Below, piece after piece: positions 1 through 11,411 of a stretch of 64,000 bases of DNA (position 1 is its first letter; every line of letters begins with the position of its first letter). Below the pieces are notes generated by a model. That model was not told the origin of the DNA, ran no database searches, and saw nothing but the letters and a program-made list of their open reading frames with translations. The position numbers were made by a program, and so were the translations under genes. The stretch is from Aquarana catesbeiana (taxonomy: Eukaryota > Chordata > Amphibia > Anura > Ranidae), in NCBI RefSeq assembly GCF_042186555.1, contig NC_133332.1, positions 206,487,609 through 206,551,608 on the forward strand, in the 5' to 3' direction.

Positions 1-1359
1 CTAGTCTATTCCCTGCCCCTTCTCATTCGGCGCAGTGGGGAAGAGTACATGGCGGAGTCAGAGCAGGTGTCTGATATTTACACCAACGAGGAGGAGGAGG
101 AGGAGGAAAGCCCGGAGGCAGAAATGTCCTGATCCAGAAGGAGACGATTTAAGGCATCAAATATGTCCTTTGGGGAGATGTTGGAGATGGTCGACATCCT
201 GAAGAGGGCCGACTATGATAGAAAGTATGGACCTTACCCCAACCCCAATGTCTGAAAGGCCAAGATCATGGTGAAAGTGGTCAAAAGTCTGCACCGGAAT
301 TTCGGGGTACGTCGATCGAAAGATCAGCTCAGGAAGCGGTGGCCGGACCTAAAATTAAGAGAGCATGAGCAGTACAGAAAGTTCCGGAGAGTGCTGCAAA
401 AAAGTAAGTAGTTGTGCTGTGTTCCTATTCTTTTTTATGTTTATTATGTTCATGCTGCTCCATGTGCTTTTCTTAACTGTTATCCAGTTTAAAATGTCAA
501 CTTTCATGTTCATGGGCACATTATTCGTTCGTATCAAACATTTTTCTTTTGGCCTATAAAACACCATTGTTTTGGCCATATGCATTTGCCCACATTTTTT
601 AGAGCCTACTTGTCTGAAAATAATTTGGTTGTGTAGATGGGTTTGTTACTAGAATGAAATGCAAACTAGATTCTGTGTAAGGAGAGGACACTCAGCAGCT
701 GTTTAGACATCTGGACGCTGGAGCACTAGTGTGGGACACAAGAACACCCTTTTTATTAGGGGGTCCACACAGGTGCTCCAGTGTATACTATAGGGGTGTC
801 TCCATCTGTGAAGCTTGTACAAAACAGGTAAAGTATTGAAGCTTGACAAAGGACACTAAAAATTCTACATCTTGGAAATCTGCCAAAACAGACAATTGTA
901 CCCCACTTTCAAGCAATGTTTCATATTTATAGTTCTTCCCTCAAATATCTGTGTGCTAAGTATACCATTTTTTTTTTACAGAAAAGACTCGGAGGACACC
1001 CCTCATCCAAGGAGACCAGAGACCCCCCACCTCTGGAAGAAGGGGAAATCCACCCAAGACAAACAGAGCAGGAAGAGGAAGACGTGGTGGAAATTGGCAC
1101 CACAACAGGTGAGTGTCTGCGACCACAGGCTCAGGTAAGAGATGGATGCCAGCATATTTATAATACATGTTTTTTTTTGGTTTCTATCTTTTTAGGTGAT
1201 CGTGATGTTGTGGATCCAAATCCTTTCACCTCGGAAAGTGCACAGATCCTGATTGGGGAGATCTAGGGGTGTAATAGGGACTTGGAAAACATCAAGAAAA
1301 ACATCAATGATGTTCTTCAAAAAAATAAGAACATCATTGATGTTTTGGGGAGAGTTTAA
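1..1359 (+). pseudogene. Harbinger Myb/SANT-like DNA-binding protein gene, three exons, nonsense-mutated
   Basis: The gene runs in from outside the window. Exon 1 ends at 403 before GTAAGT. Exon 2 is 982-1108, after a T-rich tract and CAG and before GTGAGT. Exon 3 starts at 1196 after TTTTTAG and ends at TAA 1357-1359. The reading frame is continuous across the inferred splices. Exon 1 has a glutamate run, then a Myb/SANT-like tail (RRSKDQLRKRWPDLKLREHE). Exon 3 ends in a helical segment (DLENIKKNINDVLQ). Such proteins assist the transposase in binding and nuclear import in Harbinger elements. Three in-frame stops disable it: TGA near residue EMS, TGA after PNPNV, and TAG at 1264-1266. The two TGA codons sit where CGA would be expected, which suggests CpG decay. 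Confidence 0.8.
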
Positions 1360-1425
1360 AACCCCTCCAAATCCCTTTTTTTTTATGGTGTGCTACAATT
1401 TTTTAACATTTTTTGTCAAATTAGA

Positions 1426-1648
1426 GAAAAGCCAAATTTTGAAGATGCACACAGTGTGTCAACATGTGCTATCTGCCATCATGGGAGATCAATGGACGCG
1501 TTTTGGGGGTGCAACCCCTTCCTCAATAATAAAGTAGCTGTGAGGAAGGGGTTGCTCCCCCAAAATACGTCCCTTGATCCCCCATGATGGCAGCTAGCAC
1601 ATGTTGACATTCGGCTATTTGTGTGCATCTTCAAAATTTGGCTTTTCC
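1426..1648. repeat. Inverted repeat inside the Harbinger element
   Basis: Arms of roughly 95-100 bp, at about 1426-1525 and 1545-1648, are imperfect reverse complements. Both contain the GCCAAATTTTGAAGATGCAC motif, AACATGTGCTA and CCATCATGGG. The repeat lies just beyond the Myb-like gene, between the two convergent genes. A transcript could fold into a long hairpin. It could be a nested MITE or an internal part of the transposon; no clear TSD was seen. Confidence 0.75.
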
Positions 1649-1986
1649 GGGGGTGACTTCACCCCATCTGAACACAATATCAAACACAGTTTCTAAATAC
1701 TCGTGTCTGATATTGCCTTCAAGTTCTACCAAACTTACTTTGTAAGTTCAAGTTTTGTGTCTTTCTTGTTGGTTTTAAACATGCCTGTTTTATCTTAAAT
1801 GGACATTTTTCTAATGTGACCCCAAAAATTGTTATACAACAAACATGTTGGTTTGTTTTAAAAACCTTTTCTAAATGCACATGTGATTGTGCAGGTATTA
1901 AAAAGATTGTTAATCAAGAATGTGTGGATTATTGTCTCAACGCTACAACACTTTTGGGGTGCTCTAATTGCTGCTTTCTGTGACAA

Positions 1987-2086
1987 TGGGTGTTATTTCC
2001 TAAGGGCAAATCCACTTTGCACTACAAGTGCAGTTTCAAGTGCACTTGTAGTGCAAAGTGTCTTTGCCTTTAGTAAATAACACCCA
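1987..2086. repeat. 100 bp near-perfect palindromic MITE-like repeat
   Basis: The sequence begins TGGGTGTTATTT and ends with AAATAACACCCA, and its centre is built from TTTGCACTACAAGTGCA arms. Nearly the whole 100 bp is one inverted repeat with almost no loop. It probably is a short foldback element inserted in the Harbinger element, but I could not identify a convincing duplication. Confidence 0.65.
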
Positions 2087-2278
2087 ACAGTGCTTTGTAA
2101 GGTTACACAATCACGCCATTTTCAGGACTCCCCACATTTCTGTCTGGGTCAGCTAAAACAAACACAAGCAGTAAATGTCACCAAAGATTTGCTTATTTTG
2201 TTTTTTTATTTGAAAAAGGTTTTACACATTGTCTGGCATATTGATAGCCCCCCCTACCCGCAAAGAATTCAAGGTATC

Positions 2279-4367
2279 TTAACCGGACATCACGGGCACT
2301 TCAAGCGCCGTCAGGGTTGGTTCATTTTGAATTCCGGCCTCAGGCCCAACTGAGCCAGCATAGTTGGCAGAATGTTGCCGTAAAAAGTTGTGTAGAACAC
2401 AGCACGCCAGGATAATGTGATTTAGTTTGTACTCCGCCATATGTATGGGTGTAAGAAATAGGTGGAACCGGCTGGCCATGATTCCAAACGTGTTCTCCAC
2501 CACTCTTCTGGCTCTGGCCAGCCGGTAATTAAAAACCCTCTGGTCCGGGGTGAGGGTCCTCATCGGGAATGGCCGCATAAGATGGTCCCCCAGCGCAAAA
2601 GCTTCATCCACAACGAAGACGAATGGGAGTCCTTCCACGTTGTCTTCTGGAGGTGGCAAGTCCAAACTGCCATTCTGGAGACGCCTGTAGAACTCCGTAT
2701 GGGTGATGACTCCACCATCGGACATCCGGCCATTCTTCCCCACGTCCACATACAGAAATTCATAAGTAGCCGACACCACCGCCAACATCACAATACTATT
2801 GAACCCCTTATAATTATAATAGTACGACCCCGAGTTGGGTGGTGGGATGATGTGGATGTGTATCCCATCAATTGCCCCTCCGCAGTTAGGAAAGTCCCAC
2901 CGCTAGGCAAAGTGGGAGGCCACAGTCTGCCATTCCTGTGGCGTGGAAGGAAACTGTGGAGTAAAACAAAAAAAATTTGTCTTTTTGCACATAAACATGG
3001 AAAGCAGATTAGACACAAACATTCTTGGCCAACATCAAGAAAACATTTATTTATGGGAATTTTTAAAGACCAAAGTATAAGGTACACCTATCATATTCCC
3101 CCTCCCCCCCTCATGGGCCATTTCTAACATTATAGGTGGGGAGCTCTTGGACAGGTAACCCTCTCCACTTCATTGAGAGATGAATGCCTAAATAATGTGT
3201 ATTACTTGGAACAGCCCCTCCTTAGTTACACTATTGGCAGCCCACTGGACAGGTAAGAAGTGTCATAATACAAAGATAAAAATACACACTGTACACATTT
3301 GAGCACATTTGGACATTCTGCTATTACCTATCAAGATAATAACAGGATACAAAAACTTGAAACAGTACCATTTGAAAGCATACAGGCAGGCCCTTGCACT
3401 ACATGCTTTGGGGAATTCATCCATACATCTGACCACAAAAGAGGTGGGTATAGTGTGTATGGGTTTGGCAAATTCAGAAGATAGATGATTGAGGATAGAT
3501 AGAGAATTGGTATCAGTTGACTTAGCAGTTGGGGGGAGGGAGGGTTCCAAATGATTTGGGGACCCCCAAAAAAAAGCCTCTGGCACTCTGCCTGAATTTA
3601 AAGCACAAATCACATTTAAAAACATTTTAGGGGGTGTTTGGGGTAAAGCACTACTATGGAGCTGATAAAATACATTGTTAAGTGACTACATGAGGTGAAT
3701 ATAGGGGCAGGAGACCATGCTGGGGAAGTAAGTGAAGGCAAATATGTATGAAGGACCAAAAAAAATTACATAAAAATCCAACATGCATGAGAACAAAGGG
3801 GACATTCACAGCATATTACAATCATGGTAATTAGGGAATGAGGAAAGAAATACAATATATTATCAAACATTAAATACAATAAAATGTGATGTTAAAGGAT
3901 AAAAATCTTACCTTAATATACTCCTTCTGCAGGACCTGGATGATGGCAGAACAGGTCTCCGGGATAATGATCCCCAGAGCCTGGGGGGAGATGCCTGTCG
4001 AGAACTTCAAGTCCTGCAGGCTTCTTCCCGTCGCCAAGTACCACAGGGTAGCGACGAGCCTCTGCTCCGGAGTGATGGCTTGCCTCATGCAGGTATCCTG
4101 CCTGCTGATATAGGGGGTCAGCAAAGCCAACAAACGGTGAAATACGGGGTTCGTCATCCGGAGAAAGTTCCTTAAATCATCAGGATTATTCTCACGGATC
4201 TCACGGAGCAAATGCATATGACAGAACTGGTCACGCTGAAGCAACCAATTCTTGGTCCATGAACTTCTCCCCACCCTGTTCATGGACTGGGCTTGTGTCA
4301 AGGTCAGGACCCCAACACCAAGCCCCCGCACAGCACGAACTCTACGAGGAGTACGTATACGAAACAT
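2279..4367 (-). pseudogene. HARBI1-like Harbinger transposase, two exons, one nonsense codon
   Basis: Exon 1 runs 4367-3912 (starts MFRIRTPRRV) and ends before GTAAGA. Exon 2 runs 2953-2279 after TTTTACTCCACAG. The splice is phase 0 and removes about 960 bp. Exon 1 carries the N-terminal helical region (AITPEQRLVATLWYLATG). Exon 2 carries the DDE_Tnp_4 catalytic core: first Asp in GGAIDGIH, second in FVFVVDEAF, and Glu in ARRVVENTFG. All three acidic residues are present. One in-frame TAG at 2905-2903, just upstream of the first catalytic Asp, interrupts an otherwise open frame of about 380 residues. The gene is a cut-and-paste transposase that would act with the Myb-like protein encoded convergently. 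Confidence 0.88.
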
Positions 4368-4854
4368 GGCTAGAAAACGGTCGGCTGCTCAGAACGAAGT
4401 AACAGAACGCACTGAAGAACAGCAAGGCCTGTGAAGAGCGACCTGAAAAACAGTAACGAACGAACAAGAACACAATGACAAGAGTCAATGGTACTCGCTG
4501 CACGCACTGTAGAGCAGATACAAACCCACAAGCACAAACTGAACAGCAGAAAACGATCTGAAAACCACGAATCTGAAAAAGTGCAAACCGTCTCTCACCA
4601 AACTTTTACTAACACGAGATTAGCAAAAGGAGCCCAAAGGGTGCCACGCTTGGTTCTGAATTGGCCTTTTCTAGTCTCATCATACGTGGTGTACGTCACC
4701 GCGTTCTTGGCGATTGGAAATTTCGACAACTTTGTGCGACCGTGTGTACGCAAAACAAGTTTGAGCCAACATCCGTCTGAAAAAATCCATGGATTTTGTT
4801 GTCGGATTGTCCGATCAATGTCCGATCGTGTGTACGGGGCATAAGGGGAGCCCC

Positions 4855-5165
4855 CAGGCACTATATTTAAAGGAATTTTTCATTTTTAATATTTCACTTA
4901 AATCATCATTAAAATTACTGCACCTTTAAAAAATTATCTTAAAAATTTTTTTTTTTTTTGCATTGATTCATGTCCCCCAGGGCAGTACCTGGGACCCCAT
5001 ACCCTTTTTATGGCCAATAACTTGCATATAAGCCTTCAAAATGGGCACTGTTGATTTTTCAAGTTTGGGTCCCATAGACATTAATAGGGTATGAGGTTCG
5101 GGTCAGAACTTTTGCCATGTTCGAGAATTCTGGCGCAAACCGAATTGGGGGGTGTTCGGCCCAAC
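4855..5165 (+). repeat. Dispersed frog repeat, copy A
   Basis: It contains blocks shared with 43300-43605: CAGGCAC..ATATTTAAA, GCATTGATTCATGTCCCC, AATAACTTGCATATAAGCCT and TGTTCGG near the end. The Harbinger element ends just upstream at a TAA, so it seems to have landed in this repeat. Noncoding; family not identified. Confidence 0.65.
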
Positions 5166-5769
5166 TCTACCTACCAGTTGTCAGCTAGTTTAGGAGAATG
5201 CTAAAGGGATGCTATACACGCTTTTTTCAATACAACTCCATATGCAGACAGCCCTGTCCCTGCATATGACTTAATTCAAAAGTTTTGTGACCATCCTTAT
5301 GCTATGCAGACATATAGCAAAGTAGATCTGGAGGATCTTTATTTACTATCACATTCATTCACGTAGCATTTTTTTGGTTCATACCGAAATATTTGCTTTG
5401 CAGTCACTGAATATTCAAAATAATTTTTTCGTATTATTTATTTATCACCTTTTCACGTAGCTTATAGCGCCACACTTTTGAATTTTTATTGTTAGTTTGA
5501 TCCTGAGTCTACGGGTGTGTTGGCTGCTGTTTGTGTCTTATCCCTAGCGCAGCACTGTACTTGACCTCTATATACTATATCTGGAGGATCACAAGAGGAT
5601 GTCAAACGCTTTACATTGTATTTCAGCTTTGTATTTGGCACCTTGATTTGGATGGTCTTTAGTTATGAAACGCCAGCTTTATACATAGTCTGATTCCTAG
5701 CAAATTTTGTGCAGTATATATTAATATATATACTGCACAACTCATATATACTCCATATATACTCCACAC
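5166..5769. other. AT-rich noncoding stretch
   Basis: No supportable gene. It contains a motif TAGCGCCACACTTTTGAA near 5466 that resembles TAGCGCCACACTTTATTT near 7882, so some of it is probably repeat tail. Short TATATA runs occur at about 5715-5765. Confidence 0.5.
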
Positions 5770-7055
5770 TTATACTCTTGAAACTTTCTGCTGCCTTCTC
5801 CTCAACAAACTCCACTCCTTTGGCCTTCGTGGTTCTGCTCTTTCATGGTTCTCCTCCTACCTATCTTAGCACACTTTCAGTGTTACATACAACACCATCT
5901 CCTTCGCTCCTCTTCCTCTTTATTTTGGGGTACCGCAAGGCTCCGTCCTTGGGCCCCTCCTATTTTCTCTCTCTATACCTTTTCCCTAGGCCAGTTGATA
6001 ACCTCCCATGGCTTCCAATACCACCACTATACTGACGACACCCAGATCTATCTCAACTACTCAACTTACCACCTCAATCTCGTATCACAAACTTACTGAG
6101 TGACGTATCAGTATGGATGTCGCACCGCTTCCTCAAACTCAATCTTTCTAAAACTGAGCTTATAATATGTCCTCCTCCCCGATCCCCATGACTTTACCAT
6201 TAAGATCAATGGCACAACCATTGGTCCCTCCACAAATGCCAGGGTGCTGGTTGTAATCCTAGACTCTGACCTCTCCTTCAGCCCATCCAATAACTGGCTA
6301 TTTCTTGCTGTCTTAACCTCTGCAACATTTCCAGAATTCGCCCCTTCCTGACTAATGACACCAAAAAGCAACTTATTCACTCCTTGGTTATTTTTTACCT
6401 CAACTACTGCAACTCCTTCCTCACTGGCCTACGTTTACACAGGCTGTCCCTCCCTTCCGTCAATTATGAATGGTGCTGCTATACTACCTTACTAACCGAT
6501 CTGTGACTGCTGCCTCCTCTGCCAATCCCTTCACTGGTTTCCCCTAACCCACCGTATATAATTCAAAATACTTACCACAACATACAAGGCCATCCACAAC
6601 ATTGCCCCCGCTACATCACCAACCTCATCTGCAGATATCACCCAAATCATTCTCTCCGCTCCACTCAAGACCTCCTGCTCTCTACCTCCCTTGTTACCTC
6701 TTCCCATGCTCACCTCCAGGACTTCTCCAGAGCCTCACCTATCCTCTGGAACTCCCTGCCCCAGTATAACTGGTCACCTCCTACCCTGTCTGGTTTTAGG
6801 CGAACCCTGAAAACTCACTTATTCAGGGAGGCCTATCCCACCTAAGAAATGTACCCAAGCCACCTCCATCAGATTATCCCCCACAGCTATTACCCTTTGT
6901 ATCACCTCCCCCTCCCTTTAGATTGTAAGCTCCATGAGCAGGACCCTCCCATCCCTCCTGCATTGAACTGTATTGTAATTGTACTGTTCCCCCTCTACAT
7001 TGTAAAGCACTGTGATAACTGCTGGCGCTATATAAATCCTGTATAATAATAATAC
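5770..7055 (+). pseudogene. 5'-truncated L2-type LINE, RT C-terminus to 3' tail
   Basis: Degenerate frames match the second half of an L2 reverse transcriptase. Recognisable pieces are LGLRGSALSWFSSYLS-like sequence near 5815-5860, PQGSVLGP-like near 5930, and a YADDTQIYL-like box mutated to YTDDTQIYL near 6025. The remainder is the usual L2 C-terminal region, followed by a 3' end reading GGCGCTATATAAAT and an ATAATAAT tail near 7050. Several frameshifts and stops are present. Loss of the 5' part is typical of LINE insertion. The same family appears at 26.7-28.1 kb and 34.0-35.4 kb. Confidence 0.8.
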
Positions 7056-7139
7056 TTCCTGTGAACTGCTGAAGTTTTGCAGAATGTAGTTAATAAAAAG
7101 CTTGCCAAACAATGTAACAAACCAATGGTCAAGAGAGGG

Positions 7140-7480
7140 TCAAGGGATTATCACGGTGCCAAGCAAAGATTGAAGTCCATAGAGTAAAATAACAATATTT
7201 TATTCACAGAAGGTTAAAAAAGATGTATAAACATACATATCAGGGGTGTGAACAATACAAACAATCAAAGAAATAAAAAGCCAACTGAGCAGTAGTATCA
7301 CATAGACCCGCCTATGGCATAGTGGCAGGTCATGTGAACAGGTATATGGAGTCTTACATGTTTCGCCATACAAGGCTTCCTCAGGGACAGTTAGTAATAC
7401 CTGTATTCTTATCTTGAAATTCTATAACAAAAAGTAGTAACAATCAAATAATGTAATGACAGTAATTACAGTTGCAAAAT
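7140..7480 (-). mobile_element. Penelope-like element fragment (inferred from hammerhead-like motif)
   Basis: No reverse transcriptase is visible. The assignment rests on the hammerhead-like core on - at 7384-7351 and, about 165 nt further on the same strand, an AT-rich TTATTTTACT-like block near 7190. Segments at 15.3-15.6 kb and 44.8-45.1 kb have the same arrangement. Hammerhead motifs in Penelope-like retroelements are established; membership here is inference. Confidence 0.45.
7351..7384 (-). ncRNA. Hammerhead-ribozyme-like motif 1
   Basis: Read on -, the order is CTGAGGA (core CUGANGA), a stem II of GCC...GGC, GAAA, then CATGTA followed by AGAC. GUA fits the NUH cleavage rule. Possible stem I pairing is GTC upstream with GAC downstream, with one mismatch next to the core. 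Helix III would be minimal, as in the short-helix-III hammerheads of Penelope-like elements. Confidence 0.5.
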
Positions 7481-7500
7481 TGTATGAACATGATAAATGT

Positions 7501-7902
7501 TGTGAAGAAATAAATAAAGTGTGGCGCTAAAAGTGATGTCATTTAGAAATAGTGATAGCAATATTGCATAAATAAAAGTGCACAATCCTGAGGTGTGTAC
7601 AGAAAATATTGATCTTGATATTGTGAAGTGACTGCGGAGATGATAACCTCCACAAATGTATGTCAAATACACCAGTGGTGTTCCAAAAACGTGTATAGGG
7701 AGATATTAACCACCCCACCCAAACTCTCTCATAAACAAATTCAACAATGATGAGATTACTTGTGCAGTGATATAACCACATTCGTATGCCAAGTGAAAAG
7801 AATGGACTGGTATTCAATATCTCAATTTTATTTATGCAATATTGCTATCACTATTTCTAAATGACATCACTTTTAGCGCCACACTTTATTTATTTCTTCA
7901 CA
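7501..7902. repeat. Perfect 77 bp inverted repeat with 248 bp spacer
   Basis: Arms 7501-7577 and 7826-7902 are exact reverse complements as read by eye. They include GTGGCGCTAAAAGTGATGTC on the left. Either the ends of a non-autonomous element or a recent inverted duplication of a repeat tail. No protein can be supported in the spacer. Confidence 0.75.
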
Positions 7903-7905
7903 TAT

Positions 7906-10570
7906 TTACACGGGTCAGGTTGTTGTGTTGGCTGCTCTACTTTGTAGGAGTTGGCGCAAAATTTTTTATACACAATCCATGATAAATGTTGTGTGGCTGT
8001 CAGACATGGCCATAGATAACATAGATAATGTAACAAACCAGCCATGTGATAAAAGCACTGTGCAAGGGACCCCGACTGGCTTACAGCACCTAACTGCCCA
8101 CTGTTCATCTAAGGGTGCATGAGGATTGTAGAAAGGTAATGTAAATATACAGTAAATGTCAGAGCTTCATAATAGCAATATCTGTGGTAGTGAGCCCTTG
8201 TAGAATGCCAACTCAGGGTTCCCCAGGGTGCAGAGTCTAAACCCCAGCCTAATTCCTCAGCAGGACCCCTAAGGATAGGAATGGACTTGCAGCAAGCTGG
8301 AACCAGGTTGTGGCCCCCAGGGTATGCCCAGCTGACGCTACAGAGACCACACGTGTATGCAGAGTACAGATGAGACGAGACTGAAGAGGATCCGGGAAAT
8401 TAAAAGGGTGGGCTGCAGGCAAGAAAAAACGATAAACAAAGCCAGGGTTGGTACACGGAAGTCAGACACAGAATACAAATGTTAGACATTTCTGTATATA
8501 GCCCTACAGAATAAACAGTCCACATGGGCTTTGCTGTTTAACTGAAAACGGGAACAGGAACTTTTATGAAACAGAGAAAAGACAAAAGCGTTTACCACAG
8601 AGCAGCTAGAAACTTGTAAACACTGGCATCTACTGGGTGATGTAGTTGTTGCACAAAATACAAATGACCATTGTATTCCAACAAGTAATGCAAGGGGAAT
8701 CCGCAGCTTAGAGACACTGGAAAGTTGGTCAGGTAACGCGGACTGCACTGAGCATTTCTGATATAGTGAAGCAAACTGGGAGGTGGGCCAGGAAGTGATA
8801 GAAGGAAAGGAAATATAAACTCACAGCATAGCAGGTGACACCCATATGTGAACTAGGGTTGCCACCTGTCCGCATTCAACCAGACAGTCCAGGTTTCATG
8901 TGTCCGGGTTTACATCCACTTGGAACCCAGACACATTATTCAGACAGGAATGTGGCTCAGACCCGGGCGTGACAGGAGGGTGAGGGGGCACTAGGTGTGC
9001 CGCATTACTATTCTCTTGAGAATGCCCAAAGGTGTCCAAGGACTGTTACAATCCTATAGTGTTTGCTAAAACAAAAAAATGTACTGTGCGCCGCTAAAGT
9101 GTTCAGGCTTGGCTTGAAGAAAAAGTGGAAACCCTAAGGTGAACACTGAAGCCAAACAACACATTTGAATAGAATCACAGGTCTAGCAGAACCACTTCCA
9201 CAAAGAGGTAAGAATTTCACAGGCAAGAAACTGCAGGCTAAAACGTGACAGTATCCTAAAAAAATGTTTGACTGTAATTTTTATTTCTTTTTTTACTTCA
9301 GCTTTGCAACTTCTTAAGACAGAAGGTATGTGCGCGGTATCACTTCTATCACAAATTCAAAACCTCATTTAATGATGATGTAATGAGTCATGCAAATCTT
9401 TCTTTTATGTCCCTGACGCCAACCATGTAACTATCTAGAATTACAGGTTTAGTAGAGAGCTTTTGGGTTCCCCCTCAACGTGACATGTCTGCTTATACCT
9501 AGTCTCTGTCTCCCTAGGCAACGCATATGAAATAGCTGTATAGAGTTTGGAATAAATGGCTTTATAATCTTAGTCTTTCTGCTATAAACCAGCCATTCTG
9601 GATACACAGTTAGCTCTAGGGTCATAAAGAAATCATTTTCATGTATACTAAAATCCTATCCTAAAATGAGTACTACACCTCTTATTTTTTAGATTGTGTT
9701 GGAATTAAGATGTGAGGATTCCTTCTGTTTCAGGCTGACATCACACTTTTGTGTGCATTTAATCCCACCTCACTACAACTTACTTTCTTTTATATTTTGT
9801 TAAATTCATAACTTGACTACAGTAAATGGGTGCTTTTATAACAGTTTGTCTGGAGTTGCGCTTTAAATCCAGAGTTCTGAAATATTCATGAGATTTATTT
9901 ATACTTTTATTCTGTTCTCCTGCCTTGCATTGTGCATTTCTTATCAACAAACATGCTCAGCATTAACCCTTACCAGCTTAAGATGAACATTTGCCGCTCA
10001 AAAAAACAAAAAAAACAAGTCACTTGCCGAAATCCTGGGGCCCAGTTTATGAATATTTCATATCCTCTGGCACTGTCAGAGGCGAGGCAGGTACCAATCG
10101 TGTAATTGGAGCTGGGTGTAATGGTAGAGGTGTAATTATTGTAGGATTAGTGTGTTTGTGCGGCATTGTAATTACTGGTAGGAGGAGGTGACTCAGGTGC
10201 TTGTTAGAGATAGTAGGTGATGAGATAATAAATACATCTACCACTGGAACGTGTCATTAAACAAACTGTGTGTATATGATAGAACATACAAACTTAAAAA
10301 GGAAGGAAAAAAACAAACAATCATATTTCTGTGAAGGTTTCCATATATCTAGGTCATGGTAAAGCTAGTGTTATATAAATAGTTAGTCACAGTCAACTGG
10401 ATTTCTTCTGAAATTGTCTTCAGCATTACAGAATATTGTAAGATCAGCTGAATGTGACTTACTACTCCATATATGTAAAAGTAACTATATCATGATATGG
10501 GAAAATGAGAACCTTCACAGATATACTGGCAATCATTTTGGGGTGTATACCCTGAAACTAGTGAAAGGAA
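7906..10570. other. Noncoding stretch with unidentified repeats
   Basis: No gene supported. The 8190-8460 part, rich in CAGG/CCAG words, resembles frog LTR sequence in style. The 8852-8960 part (GGGTTGCCACCTGTCC and following) resembles a widespread dispersed repeat; neither is proven. From 9.2 to 10.5 kb I see AT-rich DNA with no ORF of coding character and a TGTAATT-rich patch near 10100-10190. Confidence 0.45.
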
Positions 10571-11030
10571 GCAGCTTAAAGGAGAAGTCCAGCCTGAGCT
10601 TGTTTGGTTGGTCTTCTCCTATGGGTCACAGGAGTGTAACTTATTTTGCACTCCTGAGACCCGTTTTCAGCAGAGAGCGGTCTGAAGACCACTCTCTGCT
10701 GACATCACTGGAATCAGTCCAGGCACTGCGTCATCACAACAAAGTCTGGATCCACCAGGTGCCTGGAGTGATGCCTGTCTCAGCCTCTCAGCAAGCCGCT
10801 GAGAGCCAGAGACGGCCGCTCCCCGCCCCTCCACAGCACAGCTCCAGTGAGAGTGGAAGAGCAGAGAGGAGTGCTGCTGATTGACAGTCAGTAGCTCTCC
10901 TCTCTGGGATCTGTGGAAACCGAGTCATCGGTGATGTTCGATGGCTTGGTTCTCAGTGTAGAGATGACGGGGGACAGATGCAGCATTGGTCCCATGCTGC
11001 ATCCACCTAGGTAAGTATAAAAGGGGTAAA
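10571..11030 (+). repeat. Probable short interspersed or MITE repeat
   Basis: GC-richer block starting TTAAAGGAGAAGTCCAGCC and ending near GGTAAGTATAAAAGG. Its composition differs sharply from the AT-rich flanks and resembles other frog non-autonomous repeats such as 37815-38272. An open frame across it (10414-10884) has no recognisable domain, so I do not call a gene. Confidence 0.4.
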
Positions 11031-11113
11031 AAAAAAACCTTACTACTATTTTAACATCTTCAACATTACAGAATAAGATTATGTTATTTACTACTTCACC
11101 TATGTAGTACTAA

Positions 11114-11411
11114 ACCTGCCCATAGATGGATCTAAATTTGGCTTGTTTCGGTTAGGGACCAGACAAATGTTGATCCATCTATGGACATTATCATTCCAAA
11201 GAAGATGATCTAATGATGGACTTCTCTTGAACCGACTTGTTGGAAAATTTTCCTTTGCTCAAGAGGAGTCCATGCTGTCATAATACAATAAGACAGCAGG
11301 GAGCGTGGATTTCTCCATCCACCTTGCTTGTGTAGATGGGGGAATCTGTTTCGTTTTTTTTGATTAGCCCGCTGGTTGATCGAAAAAAAAACAATTCATG
11401 TATGGCCAGCC
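11114..11411. mobile_element. MITE, Harbinger-type, TSD TAA
   Basis: The left end reads ACCTGCCCATAGATGGAT and the right end, reverse complemented, reads GGCTGGCCATACATGAAT (imperfect TIR). Both sides are flanked by TAA (11111-11113 and 11412-11414). No coding capacity. Confidence 0.65.

Larger units (their letters stand above)
1..4841. mobile_element. PIF/Harbinger DNA transposon, left end outside the window
   Basis: Two convergent genes typical of PIF/Harbinger elements lie here: a Myb/SANT-like gene on + and a HARBI1-like DDE transposase on -. The right terminus (about 4780-4841) reads outward as ATGTCCGATCGTGTGTACGG and is followed by TAA at 4842-4844, which fits the 3 bp TWA target preference of Harbinger. 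The same kind of terminus recurs in the MITE at 25098-25524 and in the fragment at 41829. The element appears inserted in a dispersed repeat that resumes at about 4845 and has a second copy at 43300. The left terminus is not in the window, so full length and left TSD cannot be checked. Confidence 0.85.

Noticed and set aside
2462..3127. 221-codon open frame on +
   Set aside because: Antisense to the Harbinger transposase exon 2 and its intron.
10414..10884. 156-codon open frame on +
   Set aside because: Overlaps a probable dispersed repeat, has no recognised domain, and composition changes sharply inside it.
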